64,000 bases of DNA from Hsuehochloa calcarea (lineage: Eukaryota; Streptophyta; Magnoliopsida; Poales; Poaceae): NCBI GenBank assembly GCA_036346395.1, contig CM070605.1, positions 3,844,001 to 3,908,000 of the forward strand, in the 5' to 3' direction. The notes below the pieces were generated by a model. The model was given only the letters and a program-made list of their open reading frames with translations. It did no database searches and was not told where the DNA came from. Positions 46,180 through 57,938 of this stretch are shown in pieces. How positions within the stretch are numbered: position 1 is the first letter of the stretch; each line of letters opens with the position of its first letter. Position numbers and translations under genes: made by a program.

Positions 46180-47860
46180 TGTCGGACCCCAAATTTGTAA
46201 TTTGGAATCCACTGTGTCAATCTGTGACATTCTCTGGATCAGTAGATAGCACACACAGATACATTATTGAATCAATCACATACATCGTATTCACAGCCAA
46301 ATATATTACATAATCGGCCGTACAGCTCATTGTTTTACAAAAAGGCACAAATGCCATCACAAGGTTAGAGTAAAGAGTAATGAGCTAAGCGCGGAAGCAA
46401 AATAAGTAGTGGTGGATCTATTTACCACCTTGCGTGCAAGCGGTGGGGTCCGACCTAAAGCTTCATCATCCTTGCCGCCGACTAGCTTGGCTGCCATGTA
46501 ATAGTCGTAGGGGTCTTGATCGAGCGGCTTTGAAAGATTATATTGGACAAGCCTGAGTACACAACCTTACTTGCGAGCCAACACACAATGCAAATTGTCG
46601 TAGATGCAAGGCTAGTCAAGGCAAGGCTCAGAGTTCTTTTATTTGCATAAAGCCAAGTTTGAATTATATCAAGTAGTAGAACATCCCGCGACCTAGCATT
46701 TTTAAGAACATGTTTGATAAACTGAGTTTCATTTGTAAGTTGCTAGCGGAGATCCCATCTCCTATACCATCGAGTGGCTCCATCCACTCGATGCTCGGGC
46801 TAACCCGTAATTACCACTGCTCCTTGACTAGGCCTTCACAAATCCATGGGCCCCACTCTAGTTTTTCATTCCACAACCACACAAATGGTTTTATAAAAAT
46901 AAAAGCTAGTTCAAATGAGTTACCAGCACCACTCTTGACAGTGAGCGTGGTTATCTAGATAGTTTTCTTACTCTACAGAGTATGTACACTTTATCCACAA
47001 GAGATAATCATCTTGATATATACACAAGGCCTTTACAATTCTCAACCTCGATGCAACCCCACCTGCTAAGGTTTCCACCGCCCGGAGCCACGCTCCCAGG
47101 AGGCCTCCTGTTGCGCCGTGTGGTTTTCCTGTTGCTTCCACCCATACCCACGCCACAAACCCACTCGTGGCGAACCACGCCGAGGTGAACAAATTAGTTA
47201 GCCAGGTCGTATCCATTATAGACTTGTAGTTGTATTATTGACTTGGGTGGTGCATCCACATACCCCCACTGACGTGCATCACCAGCACTAGTCACTCATT
47301 CCATCCGCCCAAATCAAGTACATATTTTCAGGTTTTGGTTGGTTTTGAAAATAACCTTTAGTCCAACATACCAGCCAGGCTTCGAGCCTCGACTGCCCAA
47401 ATCCAGCTTTTCATGTTTGGAAAGATTGATGTCAAACACTTTAATACCTGCACGACCACGTATCTAAGCAAGACTAAGCATGACACTTAGACACAGACTT
47501 ATTAACTAGTATGTAACCATTAAGTCTAGGGTGACAAATGATAATGTTCATGTTCAAGGAGTGGAAGGTTATACTCAGTTATCATTAAGGCATTAGCTAT
47601 GTACTAGTACAATATAGTTGTTTAAATCACAGCAATGCAATTTCATAATTTAAAGCAACATAATTTGCAAAGACAGGGTGCAATGTGATCAAAGTATTAA
47701 CTCGCCTTGGTTGTGGTACTGCTGCTTCTGCACATGGTCTAGAAGCGGGTCTTCTAGAGCTTCAGGTTCTATACGCAAAAACCAACCAAATTCAAATAAT
47801 CCCAAATGAGTTCGACTTGCATTCAAAATCCAAATGGTGGGGGGGGGGGGTCCTCGGTTG
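46180..47860 (-). repeat. Large Gypsy LTR, minus orientation, 5' truncated
   Basis: Its plus-strand left edge reads TGTCGGACCCCAAATTTG, the reverse complement of the family's LTR end GGGTCCGACA. It contains the conserved block near 46950-47015 and the family phrase ATGTGATCAAAGTATTAACT near 47682. No primer-binding site borders it, so it is a solo or 3' LTR. The right end is unclear and stops around a G-run at 47839-47850. Confidence 0.65.
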
Positions 47861-48057
47861 GGTTGGGCAGCTTTAACTAGTCTCAGGTTCCTATTACCAC
47901 GTTCGGCGTTGGACATAGGATTCGAGTAGGTACCGTGGGCTGTTTCTGAGATAGTGTCTAGTCTACGTACGAGTTCTCGGCTTCGAGTGCTGTTCAATGT
48001 TTTTACCACCTGGTCGGGAGGGGTTTCACCTTCCTGGAAGAAGGGGTTGTCGAGTAC

Positions 48058-48610
48058 TGTTCACATTTTCGACCACTTGGTCGGGATGGATCTCGAATAC
48101 TTAGTCGAGAAAGTTTTTGAGTTCTGGCTATAGTTTCGACCACTTGGTCGAGATGGTTTCGAGTACTTGGTCGAGGAGGTTTTCGAATTCTACTCATAGT
48201 TTCGACCACTTGGTCGGGATGGGTTTCAAATACTGGGTAGAGAGGGTTTTGAGTAATGTTTATGGTTTCGAGTATTGCTCATTGTTTTGACTACTGTTTA
48301 TTGTTTTGACTATTGTTCATTGTTTCGACTAGTAGTCAACGGAGTTTCGACTAGTTGGTCGAAGGAGTTTTGACAAACCGGTCGAACGAAATTTTGGAAG
48401 GTGCTTCGACTATTGGTCAAAGGAATTTCGACTATTAGTCAAAGAAGTTTTGACAATCCGATTGGAGGAGTTTTCGACTAACTGGTCGAAGAAGTTTCGA
48501 CATACTGATCGAAGGAGAGTTTCGACTAACTGATTGAAGAAGTCTTGACAAGCTGGTCGAAAAGTAGTTTCGACTAACTGGTCGAAGAAGTTTTTGATAG
48601 ACTGGTCAAA
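48058..48610. repeat. Inverted-repeat minisatellite TTCGAC...GTCGAA
   Basis: Roughly 17 to 20 diverged units of about 26-28 bp, each with TTCGAC and GTCGAA half-sites around a 4-8 bp centre. Clean examples are CGACCACTTGGTCG (near 48140 and 48205) and TTCGACTAGTTGGTCGAA (near 48345). Confidence 0.8.
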
Positions 48611-48619
48611 GGAGAGCCA

Positions 48620-50860
48620 AACTCCTCACCACCGGCGTTTACTTCATGCCCAACTGCCACCGCGGTAAGCATTGTGTTCCCCATCTCCCCTCTTCCTTTT
48701 GAGCACCTCGCCGGAGCTCGCCGTGGCACGTAGCGTCGGCGAGCTCAACGCCGGCTTTGAGCTTATGTGGCACCTCCACCTCACCACCATGTCATGGCCA
48801 CCTCACCGCCCAGGCCCACGTGACTGCCCTGTCATTGCCTGAGTGTCACGCCGATGTGGCTAGCACTGTTTCGTGTGCCGGACCACCGTGGACCAAGGTG
48901 CGATCTTGTGGACCCGGTCCATAAGACTCGGGCCCACATGTCAGTGACCCATCCTCTTTTTCATTTGAAAAATAATTTCAGCTGAAAATCAGATTTTCTG
49001 GGTGATGACGTCAGCATGCGCAATAAATCAAATTTCCTTTAGGAAAACAATATGGGAAATTCAATAAAATATGAAATTATGGTTTTCTTTAGATTTAAAC
49101 TTCCATGAGCTCGTACTTCTTCATACGAACTCCGATTTAGACGATTCAAATTTCTATATTCATATAAATTCAAGATCTAGCTAACTAAACCAAAATTATT
49201 TAATTTGTAGTTTATATTAATTTTATTGGATTTTTTTTTGAATTTAGCTTGTTTTCGCGTATAGATTTCGACGACTTTGGAGAGTTAGATTTCGATGCTG
49301 TTTCAGAACACCGATTAATCAAGCAAGGAAAGTTACATCTTTGATCATATTTGATCCTATTATTTCAAATTATTTAAATTCTATTTTAAATTATTATTGC
49401 ATGCTTATTTCTATTCAATGCAATTTAAATACTTGTTTTTAAATTATAGTTGTGCCTAAATCCTTTGTACTGCCAATCTTGACATTGAAATAAAGCTACC
49501 TTGACACCTTAGATAAAAATCTGGTTTATGTAATAGTATGAACTAGACTATTTTAGAAAAAATTATGCTTAGCCCTGCTTAGACCTAAAATATTTGATTT
49601 GGGAATTTACAGCCAAAAAACATACATTGTTTAAATTGTATCCAGGGCATTGGTGTGTCATGGAAGTTTACAAATGCTTTAAAAAATGAAATCAAATCAA
49701 AAATTGGTTTGGGCATGGGCGAATTGGATAGCTGGTGGGTGCAGGTTTATGCACGGCCTCAATTCGGGTAGTGCTGTGGCCAAGGGGTTATTTTGGAAGT
49801 CGTCCAAGTCAGTTAAAGACCGTTCTTCGAGCCGCATCTTGCAAAACTCCACCGTACTACCACATGTTTTGTATGGGCGGGACTAGCCTAAATAATTTGT
49901 AATACCTCATTGTTGTTTGTGCCATGTTGATGTGTGGGTGTCGGTTAGACAGTAGTCCCACTTGGCGTAAGAGGGGACTTCTGGCGGGTGGTTAACCCAA
50001 TGGAGGGGAAACCTTAACAGGCATAATAACCTTGGATTAGAGCATTGTCAAGTCCTTGACACGTGCTCTAAACTGCTTACCTAAGGTAGTGAGCGGTGGT
50101 ATCGATGGATACTAAACAAACTAGAGAAGTTGTGTCTTATGGGTAAAAGATGTACAAACTTTGCAGAGTGTAAAACTATTCGAATAGCCGTGTCCACGGT
50201 CATGGACATGCTGAGCAAAGCCACTCAAAGTTAGGCTTTGATTTTGTTTTCAAAATATTTTATAAAATAGTTTATGACATGGATGGGTGTCCATGAGAAA
50301 AGTTATGGGTTGAAGCCCCAGGTTGGTGCCCGTGTTTAAGTTAGTGTTATGTTAGTGCCCACACTATCTTTATCAATTCAGTTAAAACTCAATTTTAGAT
50401 ATTGTAAAATTTGAGCTTTTGAACTTAGTATTGTATGAAAAATGTCGAATATTGCTTTTGTACAAATAACCCTATAAGCTTTCCTTTGATAATATCCATT
50501 TATACATTAACTCTGTTATGGGTGTAACTTGCGAGCACAGAAGTTCTGCTTACCCTTGCTTAATGCAAATAAATTTCAGAGGAGAAGGACTTCGCTACCG
50601 ATATGGATCTCGATGACTAGGTCGCTACCCCAGCTGATTGCTTGTGGCAGATCAGCTAGACTCTACTACTTCTTCGTCTTTCGCTGTGTTTGTTTATTTT
50701 TGGCTTGTAAGCCTTTTTTTTGTAATAAACTCTAATTATTAATTAAATTGTGTGAATTATGGATGTTACAATATTTGTTTACTGTGTGAACTAGCTACTG
50801 ATCATTGGACTAGTTCAGAAATACACAGAGGATTTAGGGGTGTTACTCCCGGGTCCGACA
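48620..50860 (+). repeat. Gypsy F 5' LTR (plus, start uncertain)
   Basis: The right end CCCGGGTCCGACA (50848-50860) is followed by a perfect initiator-tRNA primer-binding site, so this is a 5' LTR. It contains the conserved family block at about 50130-50215 and a GC-rich first third. The LTR start (family form TGTAACAYCCC) was not found, so the left part is probably truncated or merges with the minisatellite. Confidence 0.75.
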
Positions 50861-50863
50861 AAG

Positions 50864-50876
50864 TGGTATCAGAGCC
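50864..50876 (+). other. Primer-binding site of Gypsy F (initiator Met tRNA)
   Basis: TGGTATCAGAGCC matches all 13 bases complementary to the 3' end of plant initiator tRNA-Met. It starts three bases after the LTR end. Confidence 0.9.
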
Positions 50877-51429
50877 ATATTGTTTGTAGGTCATGACCTA
50901 GTTAGAATGTCTGTTAGTTAAAAAACTTCAAAACTTATTTTATATAACAAGAAAAATAAATGTTTATCTCCTCATCTTGGTCATCTATCTATCTTTAGCT
51001 TCTTCATAGCAATTCTTTCTTAGCCTATTTTTCCTCATTATTTTATAATATTAAATGGATCCTCTTTCCCTTGAAATTTTTTTATAGATGGTCAACACGT
51101 TTCTTACCATTCTGTCCAAGACCAGAAGGCATGAAGCTATCAAGAGAGCATCATCACACAAGAACCATCGAAGACCGTAAATCGAAGATCACGATGATAG
51201 CCAAGCCATATAGTCTAAGTTGGTCAAGACTCATTCTGTGTATTAAGTCATTTCACTAGCTTAAGAGTCTCGATCGGTAGAACATCATATAGAACTATTA
51301 AAGTTTTTGGAAGAGCTTTTGAGTTAGTTCTTCTGTTTGGGAATATTGTTTTGTTCTATCCCCTTTGATCTTCTTTGTCTCTTCCCTAGCCCTTGTCTCC
51401 TTCCCTAAACCTATGGAATAACTGGCAGA

Positions 51430-52171
51430 TGGTGAACAGTCGTCGCTCTGGAAATGGAGCCAACCAAGACAACAATGATATCCCTGGAAATAGAAGTACA
51501 CCAATCCACCACCACCAGCAACCAATGGATTAGAATGGCAACAGATGATGGCTAGCCAGAACCATTTGATTGAACTACTCGCTCAGTCCATCAACAACAA
51601 TCAAACTCAGCAAGCTGCATCTTTTCGAGCTCCAACTCCACCTCCGCAGTCCAGATTGTCAGAGTTCATGAGAGCTCGACCTCCTACTTTCTCTGGTAGT
51701 ACAGAAGCTATGGATGCAGATGATTGGCTACTCACTATTAGGAAGAAACTAGACTTCTCATAGTGCAATGATCGTGAGAGAGTTTTCTTTGCTTCTCATC
51801 AATTGAATAGATCTGCTTCTAAATAGTGGGACAATTTCAGCATCTCACATGCTAATGCTCAGGCAATCACTTGGAATGAGTTTGTACAAGCTTTTCGCCG
51901 ATCTCATATTCTGTCAGGCCTGATCACCTTGAAGAAAAAAGGAATTTTGTAAGTTACGTCAAGGAAGCTGTACAGTGAATGGATATCCGCACAAGTCCAA
52001 TCAACTGGCACGCTACGTATGGAAGATGTTGCAAAAGATGAAGACAAACAAGAAAGATTCCTTGAAGGACTCAATGATGATATGTAAAATGCGGTGATTT
52101 CCGAGATTATTACGATTCTGACAAGCTGGTTAACAAGGCGATTCGTTAAGAAGGCAAGCACCAGGAGATAG
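51430..52171 (+). pseudogene. Gypsy F gag remnant, split by a Copia solo LTR
   Basis: After a 550-bp leader the frame reads FMRARPPTFSGSTEAMDADDW, RKKLDF and CNDRERVFFASHQLN, then WDNFSISHANAQAITWNEF and DKQERFLEGLNDDM. This is the capsid region of RIRE3/Tekay-like gypsy elements. Stops occur at DFS*CNDR, SASK*WDNF and NDDM*NAV, where the family has Gln or Trp. The frame resumes at 54009 with KHQEIENK across the solo LTR. Pol is not present in the window. Confidence 0.85.
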
Positions 52172-52404
52172 TGGTGGATCGAAAAGGCGACTAGAGGGGG
52201 GGTGAATAGGAGCACGCTCACTTTTTCACAAATTATGAATTCAACACAATTTTACTCCAATAGCTATTAGGAAGCTATGAAGATCAATATACCAGTACAG
52301 CTTAAGACTAGTATTGAATTCAAATTAATCCTCTAAGCAATATGACAAAATCATCAAAGATTAAAGCAACACAGTGCACTGGCGGTCTGACCTCTGGACT
52401 TGAC

Positions 52405-52500
52405 CGGTCGGACCGATTTCCTGGCGGTCGGACCATTGTTATACTGGCGGTCGGACCGCTGCCAAATCGGTCGGACCGGTGGTGAGGGGCGGTCGGACCG
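52405..52500. repeat. Palindrome cluster CGGTCGGACCG, U5 side of LTR G
   Basis: Perfect 11-mers lie at 52405, 52448, 52468 and 52490 (start positions). The last three are spaced 20 and 22 bp. Confidence 0.95.
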
Positions 52501-53096
52501 CTGGGCTCCAGAACAGATCTAAACAGTAAAACAGCCCGATGACGAAGTTGCAATTAGGTCTAACTTTTGATTCTCAACTCCAAACTTCACGAAACTTTGC
52601 ACACACCTTCTCTATGCTATTGAGGACCTATTCCAATCGAATATTATTATAATTCTTGGATAGATCTTGAACAGTAGTCAATTGAGTAACAGAGGGTCTA
52701 AAACCGGACAAGAACAAAAACTTGATCCTAATACTTGTTCGTGAGTGATTGATGATCAAGATGATTCTAGATAGGTTCACACGTATCACAACAAGCTAAT
52801 TCACGTGAAAGAATCAATCAAAAACTCGCGGATCAAAGAAAGCCCTAAAATCGCGAAATTGAAAGCAAGAACGAAAAGAGACTTATCTCAAGCAAACCTT
52901 GCATAGATTAAATTCGTGATTGATGCTGGATTACACCCACTCCATCAAGGAACAGTGGTCAATCCAAAATCACAAAAATCACCTCAAACCATCAAGAGCC
53001 CTAGCCTCCACCTCAACTCCCCTAAGCCAATTAGGGTTTTGAAACATAAAAGAGGCGAGAGATAGAATAGCTAGATGGTACAGCCACCACCTCCTC

Positions 53097-53106
53097 CTAT
53101 TTATAG
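53097..53106 (-). promoter_or_regulatory. TATA box of LTR G
   Basis: The minus strand reads CTATAAATAG, between the two palindrome clusters. Confidence 0.65.
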
Positions 53107-53559
53107 TGGAGGCCTAGAACTCTTAGGGTTTGACTCCATTGGGCTCCCGTTAAGGCCCACTAACAAACGGGTCACACACGCACGCTTTGCAAAGCGCCGT
53201 CTTTAACTTTTTGACCTAAACAGCTTCACCTAGCGCCATCTTGCGCCTCAGATTTGCTAATAGGTCACCCTTGTCCATCTTGCGTCACGCTTGAGTCATT
53301 GACCTCACCCGGCATCCTTGATCGTTCTGGACCTTAACTCTCCAAGTCTAGTCCCGATCATCCTCACCGTTGACCGTCGTTGACCACCAAGCAACCTGCA
53401 CAACCATAGACAAGCAAACACGAATTCGGAAATAAGTTCTTCACAACTTGACCTATGTTAGTCAAAACATGCATCATGCAATACATATGCCATGATACCA
53501 ATGACTTTGACCTAACAAATCAACATCGCCACGAAGTTGGCCGATGAACAAGTCAAAAC

Positions 53560-53892
53560 CGGTCCGACCGCTCACTGTGAGCCGGTCGGACTGCCCTCTG
53601 GCCGGTCGGACCGCTCCCTGTGAGCCGGTCGGACCGCCACAAGGGACTTAGCCGAATTTCAAGCCCTGAAATTCCGAAACCTTCTGGAAACTTAAAACGA
53701 ATAGAACTTTTGCTTGGGAGCTCCAAAAATTATGAGACCAAGTGTATTGGGATCCCCTCACTTGCCTCTACCCTCTATTTTTGGCCCAGCCTGTTCTGAC
53801 CATTTGTGGTCACCGCCGGTCCGACCGCCGCACATGGCCGGTCCGACCGATTTGGGACCGGTCGGACCGCCATGCTATGGCCGGTCGGACCG
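53560..53892. repeat. Palindrome cluster CGGTCGGACCG, U3 side of LTR G
   Basis: CGGTCSGACCG copies start at 53560, 53603, 53626, 53817, 53839, 53859 and 53882, with typical spacing of 20 to 23 bp. A mutated copy is at about 53583. Confidence 0.95.
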
Positions 53893-54008
53893 CCCTTGTC
53901 AAGAAAGCCTGAACTTTGTCGAAAACCCTGTAAAACGACAAACCATAAATGCCATTGCCAATTGTCACATCATCCTAATATCTGGAGCATATCCCTATGA
54001 TATCCACA

Positions 54009-54516
54009 AATAGAGAACAAGAGCTGAGGCTACCAAGAAGAAGAGGGCTTCACTGATGGCACCAATGTTGCTGGCGCTGTCGTGGAGGCACCGGTTGAAG
54101 CGAGCGCTCAAGCCTTACCTAGAGCTCGATCTCTCCTGAGGAATGAAAGAATGGAAAATGGAAGAACTAGTTCTCATGGTTTCTATTTATAGGCGCGGGG
54201 GTGGAGGTCGACTGGGCATGCGGGGTGGTTGGCGATAGCGACGGAGTCGACAACACAGTGTAGCGACGTGACATCTTGGCGGCAACGGTTGCCAACGCGA
54301 TGCACCATGTCGTATCGGGGTGTCCGAACTCGGTAGGTGTCGACACCAGCGGGGGAGAGGACGCACTGACCTAGGCCCACATAGAAAACCACAACTAGGG
54401 GCGGTCTTCGGTCGCACCAACTTTGTTTTTAAGAATTTCTCTAGAGATGATAGATCCCATCATGGTATTTTGCTAAACAACTCTAACTAGTTTTTAAGCA
54501 TTATTCTGATTCGAGG
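54009..54516. other. Gypsy F gag continuation and unassigned sequence
   Basis: The first 50 bp continue the gag frame. Beyond about 54060 no gypsy motif is recognisable. On the minus strand CCTATAAATAGAAACC at 54179-54194 looks like a TATA box reading leftwards, but I cannot link it to a gene. Confidence 0.4.
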
Positions 54517-54521
54517 GTTTG

Positions 54522-57500
54522 TGTCTGGACCCAAAAATACAATTCTGGACCCTCTGTATATTGTGCACTAGTCTAGGATCACGCTAGTGCACACAGTATC
54601 AACAAAGATGAATATCGATCCACACAAGACGATTAATAGAATAAACGACTAATTTGAATAGCAAATAAGGGTTTTGACCTTATGGTCGAGTTTACATTTA
54701 TTAAGCCACACAGGGCCGACAATAGATAAATAGTAGCAGCGAAAAGAAAATAAACTCCTGCAGAATCCCATCAATTCACCACAGACAACTGACTGTGATC
54801 AAGACCCTAGCGATCGACACCTTCGTAGAACTCTTCTTCAAAAGCAAGCGATGACTCCTCCACTTCTGTTGATTATTTGAAGCAAGTATGAGTACACAAC
54901 TGTACTCGCAAGTCATATCACAGAATGCAATTTATAGATGATGGCTTATTCCAAAGGAATGGCTTCTGTGATTATTTTGCACAAATGCAACATTTGCAAT
55001 TGTGTACAAATAATAGATTGAAAATATAATTCAAAACAAATAAACAATATTAATTTGATGTTTATTTTCACAAAGGACACATAGTCTAAACAAGTTATTC
55101 ACACAGCTATATGACTTAGATCACATAGCTCCCTTCCCAAATGTTTTTATGAAAATCTAACCCTCGTGTGAAATCCCCGAGCATGTCCATGACCGCGGAC
55201 GCGGCTATTCGAATAGATTGATTAACACTCTGCAGAGAATGTACACTTTACCCACAAGATAGAATCAGTGTAGTTAGCACTGACCATAACAAAACCTTTC
55301 AAAAATTTCATCTCAAACATTGACACTCCCGATGTGCTTTACTGTCGTCCAACCGATACATACAGTGTTTGGGTACGACACACACCGTTGGACTGGGATG
55401 CGGCGAACCGTCCCGCGATGTGATAAACACACCTCCAGCCTATCATACAGCTTAACCTATAACCTGAGTTGTCAATGGTAAGATTCCATAACCTACTAAG
55501 TTAGGCCCATACCAGGCATGTGGTTGTACAGTAAGGCTCAGTTCAATGACGCACAAAGTTAAGTCCTTAACGGACCAAGGTAAGACTTCCAATTTCTAAC
55601 TAAGTCACACAGATTAACATTCCCAGCACACAGCTCCACCATATCACACAGAATCCATCACTTGCCTCGGTCAAATCTTTTTCCACCCTATTGATTAAGT
55701 GCAACACATGCCATCAACGAGTAATAGCACACAACACACATAGTTTCATCACACAGTTCCATAATCACTTAGTCAAGTTCATATTTGCAACTCACATGAA
55801 TTGATGACTCGTGGTATGGCTAAGAAATCTACTCGTATCTAACCAACCCACGTTGGTGCTACGATAGTACCAACTGATAATGAACCAACCTAGGGTGACA
55901 AAAGATCATTGCACACAATAGACAAGGTCGACATAACAAACTGGATTGATAACAAAACCCAAAAACATTTAAATAAATACTTAAAATATAATGCAATACA
56001 TTGAAACAAAGTATTTTGAAAACTGGGTTCAATATGATCAAAGGTATAACTTGTCTTGGAATAGGTCTAGGTACTGATCTTGGTCCTGAGGCACTCCTTC
56101 TTCTTCAAAAGTCCCCGAAGAATTAACGTCTACTCGCAAACGAAACAAGTAAAAAAATAAATAAATAATAGAGGAAAAACCAACTCCAAAAATTAACTAA
56201 AAATAATAAATAAATAGATCTCAAATTTATATAAATTTAGAAAATTGAACGGGTTCAATCGGAGTTCGGATGCAAAAGATATGGGCTTTGGAAGATTGAA
56301 TCTAAAGAAAATACCCTAAATTGGAATTTCTGGAATTTCTGAATTATTCTTCTATTGAAAAATCAGATTATTGCGCAATGATGACATCATCGAATGAGTT
56401 TTCAGAAATAAAAGAATTAAAAGAAAATCTTACATGTGGGACCCACATGTCAGTGGCTCGGCTCACGGTGGACTGAGTCTACCGAACCGATTGGATCTTG
56501 GTTTGGTGAACCAGCCATGCAGGCACAGATACAAGAGCTGACTGGGTGCCACACAGATGACACACAAGCACGAGGCTAACGCTGACACTAAGGTGGCGGC
56601 AGACGTGGACGACGATGAGGAGCGGCGCCCGGGTCCCGATGGTCACCGGCGAACAGCGGTGTCTCGCCGACGGTGGATGGTACCGGCAGCGAGGCGAGGT
56701 TATTGCGATCTACAGGGTGTCTTGACAGCGGTGGGGCGGCAGTGGCGACCGGTGTCGAGCTCGGTGCGGAGGAGACCTTCGGTTTTTGTCGGACGGAGGC
56801 TCCGGCAATGCTCCGACAGCGGGGAGGGGCGCACGGGGTAGCCTGAGCAATGCTGATCACGATGGTGTAGTCAGTGAGACAAGGTCCACAACGACGGTGG
56901 CACAATTCACCGGAGAAGAAGCTCGACCGAAAACCCTAAAACTCGATTTGTGGCGGCGCTAGAGCGATCGGGGCGACGAGGGTGGTGGCTCTGGATTGCG
57001 GAGGACCGAGCGAACCCTAGGGCGGCTTTTTTAGGCGTCGAGGGGCTCGGGATAAGGAATCCCCATATCGGGTTGATTCGGACTTCCGTTTGAAAGCGGA
57101 GATAGAATCTGTTTTGATTCCGATTGACAGCAGATAAGAGTTAGTTGGAAAATCACCGTTGCCGTTTTGAGCTTGAGCTCCAGCAATGGCGGGTGCGAGT
57201 GAAGACGCGAGGTTGACGACGATGCGGTGGAGACGAAGACGCGGGACCCACTTGTCAGCGAGGCGGCGGTCTTTGGCGCGGAGCGCTGCGTCCGATCGGC
57301 CTTCGAGCCCGCAGCGTCGGCAGATGCAAAGTGGAGTGCTGAGCGAGAGAGAGAGAGAGAGACCGACAGGTGGGGACCACCTGCCAGCGAGAGGCGAGGC
57401 GCGCGTGTGCGAGTAGGTTGCATAGTGCTGGGCCGCGCAGGAATAGTGTTGCGTTTTGGCCTGACACTAATTTGGAGGATTTTAAATAGATTTTATATTT

Positions 57501-57779
57501 TAGAAAATATAGAAAGTCCAAATAGTAATTATAAAATAGCAAATGAACTTGGACAAATTCCACAAAATTCTAAAATATATATCTAGGCACATAGAATCCA
57601 AATAAAATAGTTTTGGAAATTGATGATGTTGGGATTAGCCCTATTAAATTATTTTAACATGAAAGTTTATATTGAGCTTTAAATAAAAATAATAAAAATT
57701 ATTAGAAAATCAAATATTGTATTTTCCAACAAGTAATTATTCAAAAGATTTTTAGAGCTAAGAAATTTGGGATGTTACA
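54522..57779 (-). mobile_element. Solo LTR of the large Gypsy family (3.26 kb)
   Basis: In minus sense it starts TGTAACATCCCAAATTTC and ends TTTGGGTCCAGACA. Perfect 5-bp duplications GTTTG flank it (54517-54521 and 57780-57784). It contains the conserved block at 55184-55265 and a GC-rich third at 56560-57420. No internal sequence or primer site is present. The small open frames inside it are not considered genes. Confidence 0.92.
57345..57362. repeat. (GA)n microsatellite
   Basis: Nine GA units inside the solo LTR. Confidence 0.85.
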
Positions 57780-57784
57780 GTTTG

Positions 57785-57938
57785 TGTGATTTAGGGTTCA
57801 TTTGTGTCGGCAAGAAAAGAAATGCATATCCCATAAATCTCAGAATGTTGGTAAAAAGCATGACAATAGATGACACATGAATTTTTTAAAAAAATCACGT
57901 ATGTTTGCATTAAGGCATTTTGGGGGTGTTACATCCGT
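57785..57938 (-). repeat. Short LTR-start-like fragment
   Basis: The minus strand at the right edge reads TGTAACACCCCCAAAATGCC, like the start of the same LTR family. Only about 150 bp remain. Confidence 0.4.

Larger units (their letters stand above)
52172..54008 (-). mobile_element. Copia solo LTR G (1.84 kb)
   Basis: In minus sense it starts TGTGGATATC and ends GATCCACCA, with the grass-copia phrase CCTATTCACCCCCCC near the end. GATAG (52167-52171) and AATAG (54009-54013) form a 5-bp duplication with one mismatch. Removing the LTR rejoins the gag frame of Gypsy F. It carries a TATA box at 53097 and two CGGTCGGACCG clusters. No internal region exists, so it arose by LTR-LTR recombination. 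Confidence 0.8.

Noticed and set aside
52405..53892. Regularly spaced palindromes that look like a CRISPR array
   Set aside because: The repeats are 11 bp, the spacers about 10 bp and partly repeated, no cas genes exist, and the region is a plant LTR.
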